A DNA stretch of 64,000 nucleotides from Saccopteryx bilineata (GCF_036850765.1 NC_089493.1:267633034-267697033), one strand, 5' to 3'; positions 34,401 through 45,234 are shown, counted from the stretch's first letter. The notes: a model not told the origin generated them from the letters alone. Numbers and translations: made by a program.

Positions 34401-35133
34401 GGAGAAGGGAAGGAGATTAGGGTCTAGAGTGGTGCATTTCAGATCACAGGTTGTGACCCATTTGTGACATTAATTTAGAAGGCTGGTGACCAGCGTTTCA
34501 GAAAATGACACAATGTAAAAGGGAAGGCCAAACAGCACAGCATACGGTTAGATGAGAGTGGCTTTGAGAAACTGTAACTCGTGTTGCTTGGGTCTGTGTG
34601 TGCCAGGTTACAATGTACAACAGATTTACTCCAGCCATGATCAAACCCTTATGGACTCTGCTGGTCGAGAACCTGTCAGATTCTAAGATGTTTTTCTTGC
34701 TGGACTCTTGACGGCTATAAGCATGGCTCTAGAGCCCCTGGGAAGGCAGGTCCAGCTGCTGTCTGCTAGACTCACACTGGTGTCCTAAACACTCCTGTTT
34801 CCACTGCGATCCACGAGGCCAACAAACAAGTGTCCTGTAGCAACGCGCAGACACCTGCCACCGGGGAGACCGTCGCTTCACCTACCATCTCACCTTGCCT
34901 TCTCCTTCGTCCAAACTTTCTTTGTGATACTATTATACTGAGTGTATTTGGGTAAACTCAGAAGCAAAGCAGGGGACAAAAGGGTAAGCAGGTGTATTTA
35001 TGAGTCTTCCTGCCTCTTTCTGTGCCTCCTCCTGGTGGCTCCTGGCTGCCCTCCTCACCTGCTGAAGCTCTACTGGTCTCCCGCACCCTCGGGAAGAAGC
35101 GGGGCAGACCCCTCGGACTAGCGTCAGGACCCT
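34401..35133. other. CASTOR2 intron 7, no feature recognised
   Basis: Unique-looking intronic sequence with no repeat or exon identified. Confidence 0.45.
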
Positions 35134-35545
35134 GCCCCTTTGCCGGGAAGACCTGGCACGTTTCTTCCCTCGGACTCTGCAGGCAGGGCCCAGCGGCCGG
35201 GGTGACGTGGAGGGGCGCTCTGTCACACCTCCTCCACTTCTCCTCCCCGTCAGCCCAGTGACTATCCGCTGCCCCTTTGCCGGGCAGACCTGGCCCGTTT
35301 CTTCCCTTGGACTCTGCAGGCAGGGCCAGCGGCCGGGGTGCCGTGGAGAGGCGCTCTGTCACACCTCCTCCACTTCTCCTCCCCGTCAGCCCAGTGACTA
35401 TCCGCTGCCCCTTTGCCGGGCAGACCTGGCCCGTTTCTTCCTTTGGACTCTGCAGGCAGGCTCAGAGGCTGGGGTGACGTGGAGGGGCGCTCTGTCACAC
35501 CTCCTCCACTTCTCCTCCCCGTCAGCCCAGTGACTATCTGCTGCT
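35134..35545. repeat. tandem repeat, 3 copies of about 137 bp
   Basis: GCCCCTTTGCCGGGMAGACC recurs at 35134, 35271 and 35407 (M is A or C), giving periods of 137 and 136 bp. Each copy continues through CCTCCTCCACTTCTCCTCCC to CCCAGTGACTATC. The first copy is the most diverged at its start. Lies in CASTOR2 intron 7, about 1 kb from the 42-bp minisatellite. Confidence 0.93.
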
Positions 35546-35654
35546 CTGCGTCACCTCCTCCCAGAAGCCTTCTTTTCCTGAACCTTTTCCAAGCCACCTA
35601 GTCCTTACATGTGACAATGACAGCTGCTTGCTGAGCACCTCACCGCTGCTACTA

Positions 35655-35750
35655 AGCCCTGAGGCAGCATGTATCCTCATCCTTGTTTTACAGAGAAGGA
35701 AACCGAAGTTCAGAGGTTAAGCAAGCAACATGCCCAAGGCCACATTTCCC
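35655..35750 (-). repeat. MIR fragment, antisense
   Basis: CATCCTTGTTTTACAGAGAA then GAAACCGAAG and AGGTTAAGCAAGCAACATGC is the reverse of MIR. Diverged. Confidence 0.7.
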
Positions 35751-36441
35751 GCCTCCTTCCCTGGTAAGTTCCTCTATCTTCACAACCCCATGACCCCGCT
35801 TGCCAGCAGACTGGGCAGAAGGGCTGGGGCTCGTGCAGGAGGCGGCCCGGGAGACAGGCCGGGCCCAGGGTCGGACCAAGAGCCTTCAGAGTACACTCCC
35901 CAGCACTCGAGTCCTGCCCCCACGGCGCGCTGGCTTTAGCCCAGATGTGAGCTGAGTCAGAAGGCACTGTCCGGCCCTGCAGATGACTGTCCACCTGCGA
36001 ACTCATGAGAAAGGTGGAGGCAGGTGGCAGCATCCAGTTCCCTCACAGGCCCTTTCCCCCAGATCCAAACGCCCTCCATGTCCCTGGCCTGTCCTAGGAG
36101 CAAGGCCAGCGCCTGCGCACCGTCGGGAACATTCTGCACCGTCTGTGAGAAATCTGGCTTCACCGCTCCCACTGGGGCCTGCCCCGGGTGCCCCCTGGAA
36201 ACAACCCCTCTGTCATCTGCCACGAGCCTCCACTGGGCTCAGGCTCTCAGGGCTAACAGTGTGGCCGGAGGAAGCAGTTTCTCATCAAGACAGTGCTCTG
36301 TCCCGGGCACTCTGCAGTCCCTCCCAGGGGCTGCCACCTATACCCAGTGCTGGTGGGAATGTGCCACATGGCCCTTCCAATGGTCTGGGGCCCCTCAAAA
36401 AATGCTCATGGGAAAAACTACCAAAGACACTATCTGGGAAA

Positions 36442-36840
36442 CTGTGGAAACTGCCCTGGCCGGTTGGCTCAGTGGTAGAGCATCAGCCTGGCGTGCAGGA
36501 GTTCCGGGTTCGATTCCCGGCCAGGGCACACAGGAGAAGCGCCCATTTGCTTCTCCACCCCTCCCCCTCTCCTTCCTCTCTCTCTCTCTCTCTTCCCCTC
36601 CCGCAGCCAAGGCTCCATTGGAGCAAAGTTGGCCCGGGCGCTGAGGACAGCTCCATGGCCTCTGCCTCAGGCGCTAGAATGGCTCTGGTTGCAACAGAGC
36701 GACGCTCCAGATGGGCAGAGCATCGCCCCCTGGTGGGCGTGCCGGGTGGATCCCGGTCGGGCGCATGTGGGAGAGTCTGTCTGACTGCCTGCCCATTTCT
36801 AGCTTCAGAAAAATACAAAAAAAAAAAAAATTGTGGAAAC
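36442..36840 (+). repeat. SINE family A, full length, + strand
   Basis: Element about 36453-36830 begins GCCCTGGCCGGTTGGCTCAG, with B box GGTTCGATTCC and an A14-type tail. The flanks CTGTGGAAACT and TTGTGGAAACT form a duplication with one mismatch. Antisense to CASTOR2. Confidence 0.93.
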
Positions 36841-36855
36841 TGATGCTAGAGTAAG

Positions 36856-37388
36856 CCTTAGGGCAGGGGTCCCCAAACTACGGCCTGCGGGCCACATGCG
36901 GCCCCCTGAGGCCATTTATCCGGCCCCCGCTGCACTTCCAGAAGGAGCACTTCTTTCATTGGTGGTCAGTGAGAGGAGCATAGTTCCCATTGAAATACTG
37001 GTCAGTTTGTTGATTTAAATTTACTTGTTCTTTATTTTAAATATTGTATTTGTTCCCGTTTTGTTTTTTTACTTTAAAATAAGATATGTGCTGGCGACGC
37101 CCAGGATGGGCAGAGCATCGCCCCCTGGTGGGCAGAGCGTTGCCCCTGGTGGGCGTGCCGGGTGGATCCCGGTCAGGCGCATGCGGGAGTCTGTCTGACT
37201 GTCTCTCCCTGTTTCCAGCTTCAGAAAAATGAAAAAAAAAAAAAATAAATAAAAATAAAATAAAATAAGATATGTGCAATGTGCATAGGGATTTGTTCAT
37301 AGTTTTTTTTTATAGTCCGGCCCTCCAACAGTCTGAGGGACAGTGACTGGCCCCCTGTGTAAAAAGTTTGGGGACCCCTGCCTTAGGG
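36856..37388. mobile_element. hAT-type non-autonomous transposon, copy 3, carrying a nested SINE
   Basis: Element 36864-37380, bounded by CAGGGGTCCCCAAACTACGG and GTTTGGGGACCCCTG. The perfect 8-bp duplication CCTTAGGG is at 36856-36863 and 37381-37388. A truncated SINE at 37091-37260 splits it, which accounts for the extra length over copies 2 and 4. Confidence 0.96.
37075..37276 (+). repeat. SINE family A, 5'-truncated, nested in the hAT element
   Basis: Insert 37091-37260 starts inside the family A body (CTGGCGACGCCCAGGATGGG) and ends in an AAATAAAAT tail. The perfect 16-bp duplication TAAAATAAGATATGTG is at 37075-37090 and 37261-37276. It is therefore younger than the hAT insertion. Confidence 0.95.
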
Positions 37389-37589
37389 AATAACTGCGAA
37401 TCTTTTCCTGGGGCTTCAGGTGAGTGTGGCCCTAGGTGAGGAAGTGCTCCTCCCCAGGATGGAGATGGTGACGTGCTGGGATGGCTGAGGCGGCCAGAGA
37501 CGCTCAGCAAATACCCTGTGTATGTGATGCAAACATCAAAGATTCCGTTCAACAGTCATTACCTGGGAGCAGTGGGGGTGGAGGAGAGC

Positions 37590-37800
37590 CACTCTAGCGC
37601 CTGAGGCAGAGGCCACAGAGCCATCCCCAGCGCCCGGGCCATCTTTGCTCCAATGGAGCCTCGGAGGGGAAGAGAGAGACAGAGAGGAAAGGGGGGGGGG
37701 AAGCAGATGGGCGCTTCTCCTGTGTGCCCTGGCCGGGAATCGAACCCGGAACTCCTGCACGCCAGGCCGACGCTCTACCACTGAGCCAACCGGCCAGGGC
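37590..37800 (-). repeat. SINE family A head fragment, antisense, no tail
   Basis: The reversed head and first half of family A (ending GAGCCAACCGGCCAGGGC at 37800) start abruptly at GCCACTCTAGCGCCTGAGGC. Poly(T) and the whole 3' half are missing. Confidence 0.85.
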
Positions 37801-37954
37801 TATTCCCCTTTTCAGTTTCTGTTATGTCCCCAGTGTCCTAACAAAAAGCAGGCATGAATCTCCTCGTGGGGAAAGTACGAGTGCTTTGGTTGAAGCCATT
37901 CCTCCAGTCCTGCAGAGGCTTGTGCCTCCTGTCACTCACTGCTCAGGGGCCTCA

Positions 37955-38038
37955 GGCTCCCTAAGCCCGTCTCCCCACCTGCACCACAGGGTACAGGGCT
38001 CCCTAAGCCTGTCTCCCCACCTGCACCACAGGGTACAG
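37955..38038. repeat. 42-bp tandem duplication
   Basis: GGCTCCCTAAGCCYGTCTCC and the following 22 bases occur twice head to tail (37955-37996, 37997-38038), differing at one visible base. It is 104 bp from CASTOR2 exon 7, on its intron 7 side. Confidence 0.93.
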
Positions 38039-38142
38039 ATGCTCAGGCCGAATGACTCCAGGTGATACGAGTGCCAAGCACTCAGAAGCACTTGGCAATG
38101 CCGGCCCCTCAACCCCCCACTGTTGAACCCCACGAGACTCAC

Positions 38143-38225
38143 CAAATCCTAGGGGCTGGCCTCCGATCCGCACCATCTTCCAGAGCTCTCCAGATGCGCT
38201 CGTGAACAACAAATTACTAGGAAAC
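38143..38225 (-). CDS. CASTOR2: CASTOR2 exon 7
   Basis: An 83-nt exon: G completes Arg249, 27 codons read FPSNLLFTSASGELWKMVRI then GGQPLGF, and a final G starts Asp277. The donor is GTGAGT and the acceptor TTTTAAG. It belongs to the C-terminal ACT pair. The intron to exon 8 is 5,640 bp and holds the minisatellites and two hAT elements. Confidence 0.96.
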
Positions 38226-38606
38226 CTTAAAATGGAGTGAGAGAAAAATCCCAGAGGCTGCCGTTAATGAAGCTCCCTGGCCAGCACTCTGCCCCGGGCT
38301 CCACCTGCCCTAGGATGGTCCCGAGGGCCCCAGCAGAGCCTCCACCCACTCTCTCTGCACCCGCTCGCCTGGGGGTTGGGGGGCAGGAAGGCGAGGCTGC
38401 GACTGTGCTAACAACTGCTCCTCCCCAGCTCCACAGAGGGGGCCGAGGGACCAAGGGCACTTGGATCTGGGGGCTGCGTCTCCCTGAGCTGCCTGTCACT
38501 TGTGAGGCGGGGCCAGCTTACCTACAATGAAGGGACAAATTGGGTGATATGCCCATAATGGAGCCCAGCCCACCCTGGGTCACCTGTCCCCTGCGGCCAG
38601 GCTCAC

Positions 38607-38717
38607 CTCTGCTGGGTCTGCACGTCCATCACCAGGGAGATGTAGCCCTCAATGAGGGAGAAGGAGAAGAAGCGGATGTGGCCACAGTCGTCACTGGCAG
38701 CCATGGGGTCCTTCACG
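38607..38717 (-). CDS. CASTOR2: CASTOR2 exon 6
   Basis: A 111-nt exon between CCCCCAG and GTGAGC. C completes Gly212, then 36 codons VKDPMAASDDCGHIRFFSFS, LIEGYISLVMDVQTQQ, and AG begins Arg249. FSFSLIEGYISLVMD is a beta-alpha ACT signature shared with CASTOR1 (FAFSLIEGYISIVMD, from memory). Confidence 0.96.
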
Positions 38718-39251
38718 CTGGGGGCGGGGGTGCTGGTGAGGGATGGAGTGGGGCCCCACCACACCCCGACCCCCACCTGGCTCTCCCACCCTGCCCACTA
38801 GCCTCAGCATGAGGGGCCGGGAAGAGCAGGGCCAAGTCCCGGCCCCTCCCTGCCATGCTGGGTAGCCCTCAGCCCGCCTCCCCCGCTTGGTCTCATCTGT
38901 GTGATGCAGGGGCGTCCATGGCACTCATGGAGGCGAGCACACACTGCCCCGGGCTGGGGACCCAGCCGGCCCCCAGCACAGGACAGGGTTCCTGTGTCCT
39001 CATGCTGGCCCACACCTCAGGGTGCAGTCTGTTGTCACTGCCAGCTCACTGGAACGTGCACCCACCAGACCTGGTGTTGGCCTAAATTTAAAATCTGCTC
39101 TGAGGAAAAGCGCAGAGCCTGTTGTCCTCTGAATGAAAAAACCCAAGTTCCCGGCTCCTTAAGGACTGAGCTTGCGCTCGTAGCTGAGGGGACTGCGGGG
39201 TGTTTGGGATTCACCAAGTTTTGTGATTCCCAAGGAAGAAAGTCTCCCCTC
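38718..39251. other. CASTOR2 intron 5, repeat-free part
   Basis: No exon or repeat recognised before the SINE at 39269. Confidence 0.5.
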
Positions 39252-39675
39252 TGAGAATGGGGCTTTTATTTATTTATTTATTTTAGTATTATTATTATTT
39301 TTTTTGCATTTTTCTGAAGTTGGAAACGGGGAGGCAGTCAGACAGATTCCCGCATGCGCCCGACCGGGATCCACTTGGCACGCCCACCAGGGGGCGATGC
39401 TCTGCCCATCTGGGGTGTCGCTCTGCCGCAATCAGAGCCATTCTAGCGCATGAGGCAGAGGCCACAGAGCCATCCTCAGCGCCCGGGCAAACTTTTGTTC
39501 CAATGGAACCTTGGCCGCAGGAGGGGAAGAGAGAGAGAGGAAGGAGAGGGGGAGGGGTGGAGAAGCAGATGGGCGCCTCTCCTGTGTGCCCTGGCCGGGA
39601 ATCGAACCCGGGACTCCACTCCAGGCCGACACTGTGCCACTGAGCTAACCAGCCAGGGTGAGAATGGGGCTTTTA
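39252..39675 (-). repeat. SINE family A, antisense on the + strand, with 17-bp duplication
   Basis: Element 39269-39658: TTTA/ATT-rich tail, full reversed body, head ending AACCAGCCAGGG. The perfect 17-bp duplication TGAGAATGGGGCTTTTA is at 39252-39268 and 39659-39675. In CASTOR2 intron 5, sense to CASTOR2. Confidence 0.95.
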
Positions 39676-39843
39676 AATATAGCCATGTCCTCCTCCACCC
39701 CAAACTAGCTGCAGGGCACATCTGTGTCTCCCCTTTCAGACGGGCCCCCTGGGCAGGTCTGTCCCCTCCGAGGCGGGCTCCTAAGCACAGGCATGTCTCC
39801 TCTCCGTCCACCCTGAGGTCTGTCACACCCAAGAGCCCCCTAC

Positions 39844-39967
39844 CCGTTGGAGTAGAACATGACGTCCATGAGGAGTGTGGCGACAGCAGGCAGCGTGTCA
39901 GGGTCCAGGCTGGTGACACAAAACCTGTTGCTCGGGCTGGACAGTGGGTGAATGACAGGCCTCTGGA
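39844..39967 (-). CDS. CASTOR2: CASTOR2 exon 5
   Basis: A 124-nt exon after TCTTGCAG. TC completes Val171, then 40 codons QRPVIHPLSSPSNRFCVTSL, DPDTLPAVATLLMDVMFYSN, and GG starts Gly212. This begins the second half of the protein (third ACT domain). The donor reads GTAGGG, lacking the usual A at +4, so it is weaker than the other donors here. The phase match on both sides argues that the exon is real. Confidence 0.95.
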
Positions 39968-40447
39968 CTGCAAGAGTGCAAACACAGGGGGGCTCAGGCG
40001 GGCGGGAGAGGAGAGGTAGAGGCAGCGGAGGCCCAGGAGAGGGCACGGTTCGCCAGCAGACACTCTGGGGAGGCATGGCTGCAGGCCCTGGAAGACCTGG
40101 GCCCCGACATTTCGTTGGCCCCTCCACCTACAGCTCTCTGACACCCCCCCCTCTGGCCCCAGGCCTTTGCACATACTGTGTCATCGGCCTGGATTGCCCT
40201 TCCCAACCTTCACCATCTGGCTTAGCTCCCACTCATGTTCCAGCTTCAGCTCGAGTCACTGCTCCGGGCGGGGGTCTGCCCAGGTACCATGAGCCAGGCT
40301 GGAAACACCTCTGGCCATTGTGGGTTGCGTCCACACCCAAGAACCTTACTAGACCTTGGGAACAGGGTGTGACCGGGATGCTGAACTGTGTTATGCCCAG
40401 TGTTCAAGTGATGCTCTGAGAATGGGCTGCTCTGGGGAATGACCTGG

Positions 40448-40838
40448 TAACTTTTTTTAAAACTGAATTTGTTGGTATGACACTGGTTAATAAAATTATA
40501 CAAGTTTCAAGGGTACAACCCTATATCATCTAAATGTCACACTGTGTGGTCACCACCCAAAGCCAAGCCTCTCCCACCACCGTTTATCCCCTGCAAACCC
40601 TCTTCCTCCTCCCCCACCCCTTCCCTCTGGGAATCATTCTACTGTCTGTTTTATTTTCTCTTGATCCCTTCACCTTTTCCACCCAGCCCCCACACCCTGC
40701 CCTCCGACAGCTGCCAGTCTGTTCTCTGTACCCATGAGTCTGTTTCTATTTTATTTATTAGTCTACTTTGTTCATTTGAGTCCACAGAAGTGCAGTAACA
40801 TGGTATTTGTCTTTCTCTGACTGGCTTACTTCAAGGGC
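40448..40838 (-). repeat. L1 3' end, antisense (sense to CASTOR2)
   Basis: Poly(T) then AAAACTGAATTTGTTGGTAT through TTCAAGGGTACAACCC, ending near CTTTCTCTGACTGGCTTACT. This is the reverse of a mammalian L1 3' UTR. Its inner part matches the 3' UTR of the large L1 (5560-5810). Confidence 0.85.
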
Positions 40839-40882
40839 CTGGTAGATTCTCGAGGTCTCCCTAAATGACCACCCCCACTCAC

Positions 40883-41015
40883 CCATCTTGGGCTTCACAA
40901 AGCCATTGGTGATACCAAGGTCCTCGGCCGCCACCGTCTCACCGTTGACGACCCGCAGAATGGTGAACTCTGATGACAAGGTATGGGTGACAAAGGGCAG
41001 GTCCCGCTCACGTAC
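40883..41015 (-). CDS. CASTOR2: CASTOR2 exon 4
   Basis: A 133-nt exon after CCCCAG and before GTGAGT. 44 codons VRERDLPFVTHTLSSEFTIL, RVVNGETVAAEDLGITNGFV, KPKM, then G begins Val171. It completes the second ACT domain and the linker to the C-terminal half. Confidence 0.96.
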
Positions 41016-41671
41016 CTGGGGACAGGAGGTTGAGGATGTGTCCTGTGGCCCCTGAACTGAGTGGGTCTGGGGGTAGCGACCCCTCTACTCCGAGATTCTG
41101 CCCAGACCCAGCTGCTCCTGCCCTTGCCTCCTGCCCTCCTGGCGGGGGGTGGGAGCCTGGGACCAGGGCATGCCTCCCCAGGGGCAACAGGGAAGATACA
41201 AAGGGGCAGATGCCACACCAAGGGCTGGGAGGTACAAGTCTGTCCCCCACCCTACCCTTTGAACACTGCGCCCAGACCTGTCCCTTCCTTTCCCCAGGCC
41301 CATGCCCTTGAGGGTGGTCCACGTCCCATGGGAGAAGAGAAGGACACGGTGGCCAGAACCTGCTGCTGGCCCTGTGACCCGACATACTTGCCACCCCAGG
41401 GGAAGGGTGGGGCAGTGGGGGAACAGATGTCCAGTGGGGACGGTAGCCCACCCATATATGACCCCCAGACCTTACTTCCTGGCCTCTAGGTCAAGCCCAG
41501 CACGGCCCACTGGGGGAGGGCAGAGACCTAGAGCCCAGCCTGGGTCGTGCTAACACCTGACTGGCACCTCCCTCTGAGCTGATCAGGGACAGGGGGCCAC
41601 AGAACTTGGCAGACAGTGTCTGTGGGGGGTGTCCACGCCGCCCCAGGCCCTGGGGCGGGGCAGGCAGTTAC

Positions 41672-41865
41672 CAGGATGAAGTCCGTCTGGTAGGTGGAGA
41701 GCATGAACACGGAGATGTTCTGGTCGGCCAGTGGGGCGATCACCGACTTGGCGATTTTGGTCACGCCGATGGGCTGGGAGCTGGAGAAGCTGCCGCCTCC
41801 TGATACTACATTGAGGGCCAGCCAGGTGGCGTCTGCCACGCTGAGGTGCTCCGAGCACGGCAGCT
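41672..41865 (-). CDS. CASTOR2: CASTOR2 exon 3 (ACT2, aspartate-kinase-like core)
   Basis: A 194-nt exon, the largest. AG completes Glu62, then 64 codons, including LPCSEHLSVADATWLALNVV, SGGGSFSSSQPIGVTKIAKS and VIAPLADQNISVFMLSTYQT. The GGGSFSSSQPIGV stretch is CASTOR2-type; CASTOR1 differs here. The Ser in NISVFML (about residue 113) aligns with Ser111, an arginine contact of CASTOR1. The donor is GTAACT. Confidence 0.96.
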
Positions 41866-44800
41866 CTGGAGGGGGACACAGAAGGCAGGCCTGTGACTGA
41901 TGGGCCTTAGGTCCCTAGGACACAGAAGGCTGCAGAGCTGGGGGTGGGGACTGAGACGTTGGACCAGCTGTGTGGTCTTGGCCCGCCCCACCCTCCGGGC
42001 CCAAGTGCCCTCATCTGTCCAAGGGGGGTGGGCTCAGCCTCAGAGGACTTCAGGTGTCAGGTGGCTCAACAGGGTGGGAACTTCATGGACAGGTGGTTTA
42101 ATTGTGTCAGGCCTTAGTTTCCCCTACTGCGAAATAATGAGTATTCAGCAGTTAGTAATGATTTTGTTATTTTTAGTCCTCACTACCCTCTGGGTGGCAG
42201 GGGCTGCCATCACCACCTCACACCAGTGGAATGGGTCTCGTGGTTTTCAAACTGGGTTCCCAGGAACCTCCCAGAAAACTGGGGTGGAGTGGAGGCCAGG
42301 AAAATACAGGAGGAGGGCCCAGGATTTCCTCCCTGCTTCAATCGGACCTGCCTGTTGGGCCTCCCTGGAAGGACTCACAGCTCCACGAGGGCTCCTGGGG
42401 ATGCCACTGTCAGGTGGGCCGTGACTGCCACCCAATTCCCTTCTGAGAGCTCGGGAGTCCTGGGGGGTGGCACTGGCCAGGGGCAGGGTGGGGGAAGTTC
42501 AGAGCGACAGTAATTGCTGGGTCTCTGTGGCTAGGGCAGGGATTTTTGCTCAAGATCACTTCTGAAAGGACAATGCCAGGATTTAAACCCAGGCTGACAC
42601 CCTCACATTCTGTCCTGGGCACCGAATAAGAAGGGCCACAGGAAAAAAAAAAAAAAAAAGAAGGGCCACAGGACTTCCTGAGCCCCAGGAAGGATAGCGG
42701 CTAAGGAGAGGGGCCAAGACACCAGGCAGGATGAGGACAATGCCTCAGGCAACATGGCTTCCAAGGAGAGGAAATTGAGTGAGGCCCCACCAGGCTCCTA
42801 CCTGCCCAGTTCTGGTCGTCATGGCGACCACAGCCTAGTGAGCCCATTGGTCCTGCTGGCTAAGAAGGGCCAGTCCTGGGCCAGGCTGGCTGGAGAGGCT
42901 GCCGGCTTCCCAGAAAAGGGAAAAGGTTTGGGAGGGAGAGCAGGAGAAAACATTTTAAAAGACGCTGGATCTCGGGCGGCCGTGTGTGTCTAGTCTCTCC
43001 ACTCATTTACCCGAGGTGTCAGAAAGGAGACTGCTGCTCGGCCCCGGGCCGGCCAGAGCAAACACGCTTCCCAGAACCGGAGGCCCGGCTCAGCTCTGCG
43101 ACGTGAATAATTCTGCTCCTGGCTCTCGGCCCTGGAGAGAAGCCCCTGAGGTTCTTGAAAGTGGCAGGCCCGGAAGGAGAGGGAGGTGGGCTCTGGACCA
43201 GTGGTTGCCCCTCTGAGGCGTCCAGAAGGAGGCACTTTGTCAGAGCGCCAGAAGCAGCTGGAGACCACAGCATGTGCTGCCTCTGGCCCTGTGGACCCCA
43301 ACGTTGCCCGGGCATCCTGGGGGAGCGGGAAGGGCTGCCTGGGCCCCGTCCTCCCCGCGGGCCAGGCCTCATGGTGCCGGGAGTGCTGCTCCTGGGTGTG
43401 GGGCGAGCTGCCGGGAGGCAGCAAGCTGGCTCTTCCCTGGAGGGAAAGTGGACCCTTTCCAACACTGAAACAGATTATCTCTGTCACTGCCCATCGTCCA
43501 AGACCCTAAAAATAGCTTCTTGGAGCTGAGGACGCGCGCTGGGAGAGGAGCAGCAGTGTCTCCCTGCCCTCTCAGGCCGAGTTGCGGGGTGGAGCCTCCC
43601 CCTCTCCAGGAGTCCCCTGCTGTTCTGGCCACGGGGCCTGTGCAGTTCCCTGTGCTGTGCGGCCTCGTCCTCCGCAGATTCTCAGGCCCCTCCCGTCCTG
43701 CCTGCAGCAGGGTCGTGTCCTGGGGTAGGGCAGGTGGTTTGAGTCTGGCTGTGTGACCTTGGGTCCCTGGGGTTTTTAGTTTTCAAATGTGGGATGATGA
43801 AATCATGATCTACTAGAGAAGACGCTTGGAGGATTAGAAGAGATAATCCCCATCAAGCGCTTAGCTGAGTGCCTGGCGTCCGCCCAAGTGCTCCTCAGAT
43901 GCCCGGGCCTTTGTTGTCACGCTGTTGGTGGCAGTTCGGCTGGTTCTGGATGGCAGGTGGGTACAGTGTATCAAGAGCGTTACAAATGTTCAAATTCACT
44001 GTAAAGGAGTACAGCTAGCCCTCGAAAAATACAAGTTTGAGCTGCGCGGGCCCACTGACGTCGGGTACACACGAACATGGCTTACAGAACAGAGAGGGAG
44101 GGAGGTGACCTTGTGTTTGGGACGAGGCCACGGAGGCCCCTGGGCACGGAGCAACTTGCCCAGAATGATAAGCAGTGAGTAGCAGGGCTAAAACCGAACC
44201 TGGATCTTTCTCTCAGCTCAGCAGGAAGCCAGAAGTTAACCTTTCAACATCTTCCTTCTCCTATTTTTTGGCCAGTCAGGGCCCAAGGGGCATGTCCTGT
44301 CCCAATGTGCTACAGGTACCAACTGACACAGGCGAGGGGACTGCAATGGGTGGGGACCACTGAAAGGGCCGGATTAGCACTACACTCCTTTTACCAGCAC
44401 ACCCACGATGCTGCCCTCTACCTAGAGGTCAGGGCAGGTGCTGCTGCTCATATTATTCTGGGTATCTGAGAACATCTAGCATTGCACACAGTAAGTGCTC
44501 ATTAAATATGTAAAAGATCAAATGGCACACATGCACACAAACCCCTCCTGTTTGCCATACAGACACACAGCATCTGTTTGAGCCAAGAACCTCTAAAATT
44601 CCACATTAGATGCAGCTGCCTGGCTAAAGTCACTGACAATCGTCCCACTCTCCCGGGGAAAGTTAGCATTTTACGTACATGTGAATTGCAGAGAGCTGCT
44701 GGTTCTAAACTGAGAAAGCTTCACGCTGGCAAGAGTGAAAAATAACCAAGTCACCCTGGCCAAGGGGCGCCTTGGGTGAGAAGCAACGTCTGCAGACCTG

Positions 44801-45229
44801 GGAGGCAGCGCACCACCCCTCACACAGCATGGCACAACCAGCAGCCTTCGCTGGCCCACTGGGGCAGATGCGGGCCACACTGCTGTTCCGAAGAGGAGCC
44901 TCCTAACAGAAACTGCCCGGAGCTGAGGTGACAAGGGGGAACTCGGCAGTCCCCACCCCAAGTCCTGCCCTGCCCCCCTTCTCAGCTCCTCCTGACCCGG
45001 GTCTGTTAGGAACCAATACAGCAGCAGTTCCTGCTGCAAATGGGCCCGTCACTCAGGGACTCCGGGCGCCGGTGTCAGTTTTCCCTCTTATAAAATGGGT
45101 CTTATTACCCTCAGGTCCTTGGAACAATCCCAGGGGTGATGCATTTCTGCAGTGGGGTAAAGGGAGTCTTATTTTGTGTATTTTCCCTGGTAGTTCCACA
45201 ATAGGAGTATGAGAGATACTTACTACTTT
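41866..45229. other. CASTOR2 intron 2, part, with MIR traces
   Basis: MIR-like pieces on the + strand occur near 42085-42165 (AGGCCTTAGTTTCCCC) and 43730-43890 (CTGGCTGTGTGACCTTGGGT ... GCGCTTAGCTGAGTGCCTGG), and an antisense one near 44150-44220. GC-rich 43.0-43.7 kb has no recognisable exon. The poly(A) insertion at 42643 is listed separately. Confidence 0.5.
42628..42672 (+). repeat. poly(A)-only insertion flanked by a 15-bp direct repeat
   Basis: The 15-bp sequence AAGAAGGGCCACAGG occurs at 42628-42642 and 42658-42672, separated only by 15 A. This is the signature of target-primed reverse transcription in which nothing but the tail was copied. Confidence 0.85.
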
Positions 45230-45234
45230 ATTAT

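Noticed and set aside
36453..36526. tRNA-like cloverleaf with A and B boxes and a matching GCCCTGG/CCAGGGC acceptor stem
   Set aside because: It is the head of a family A SINE with body, tail and target duplication, one of many copies; not a tRNA gene.
35983..36843. 286-residue open frame on the + strand
   Set aside because: Its second half is a translated family A SINE (36453-36830), the first half has no domain, and it lies in a CASTOR2 intron on the opposite strand.
39476..40174. 232-residue open frame on the - strand
   Set aside because: It runs through intron, overlaps true CASTOR2 exon 5 in another frame and ends in a translated SINE. It has no splice or motif support of its own.
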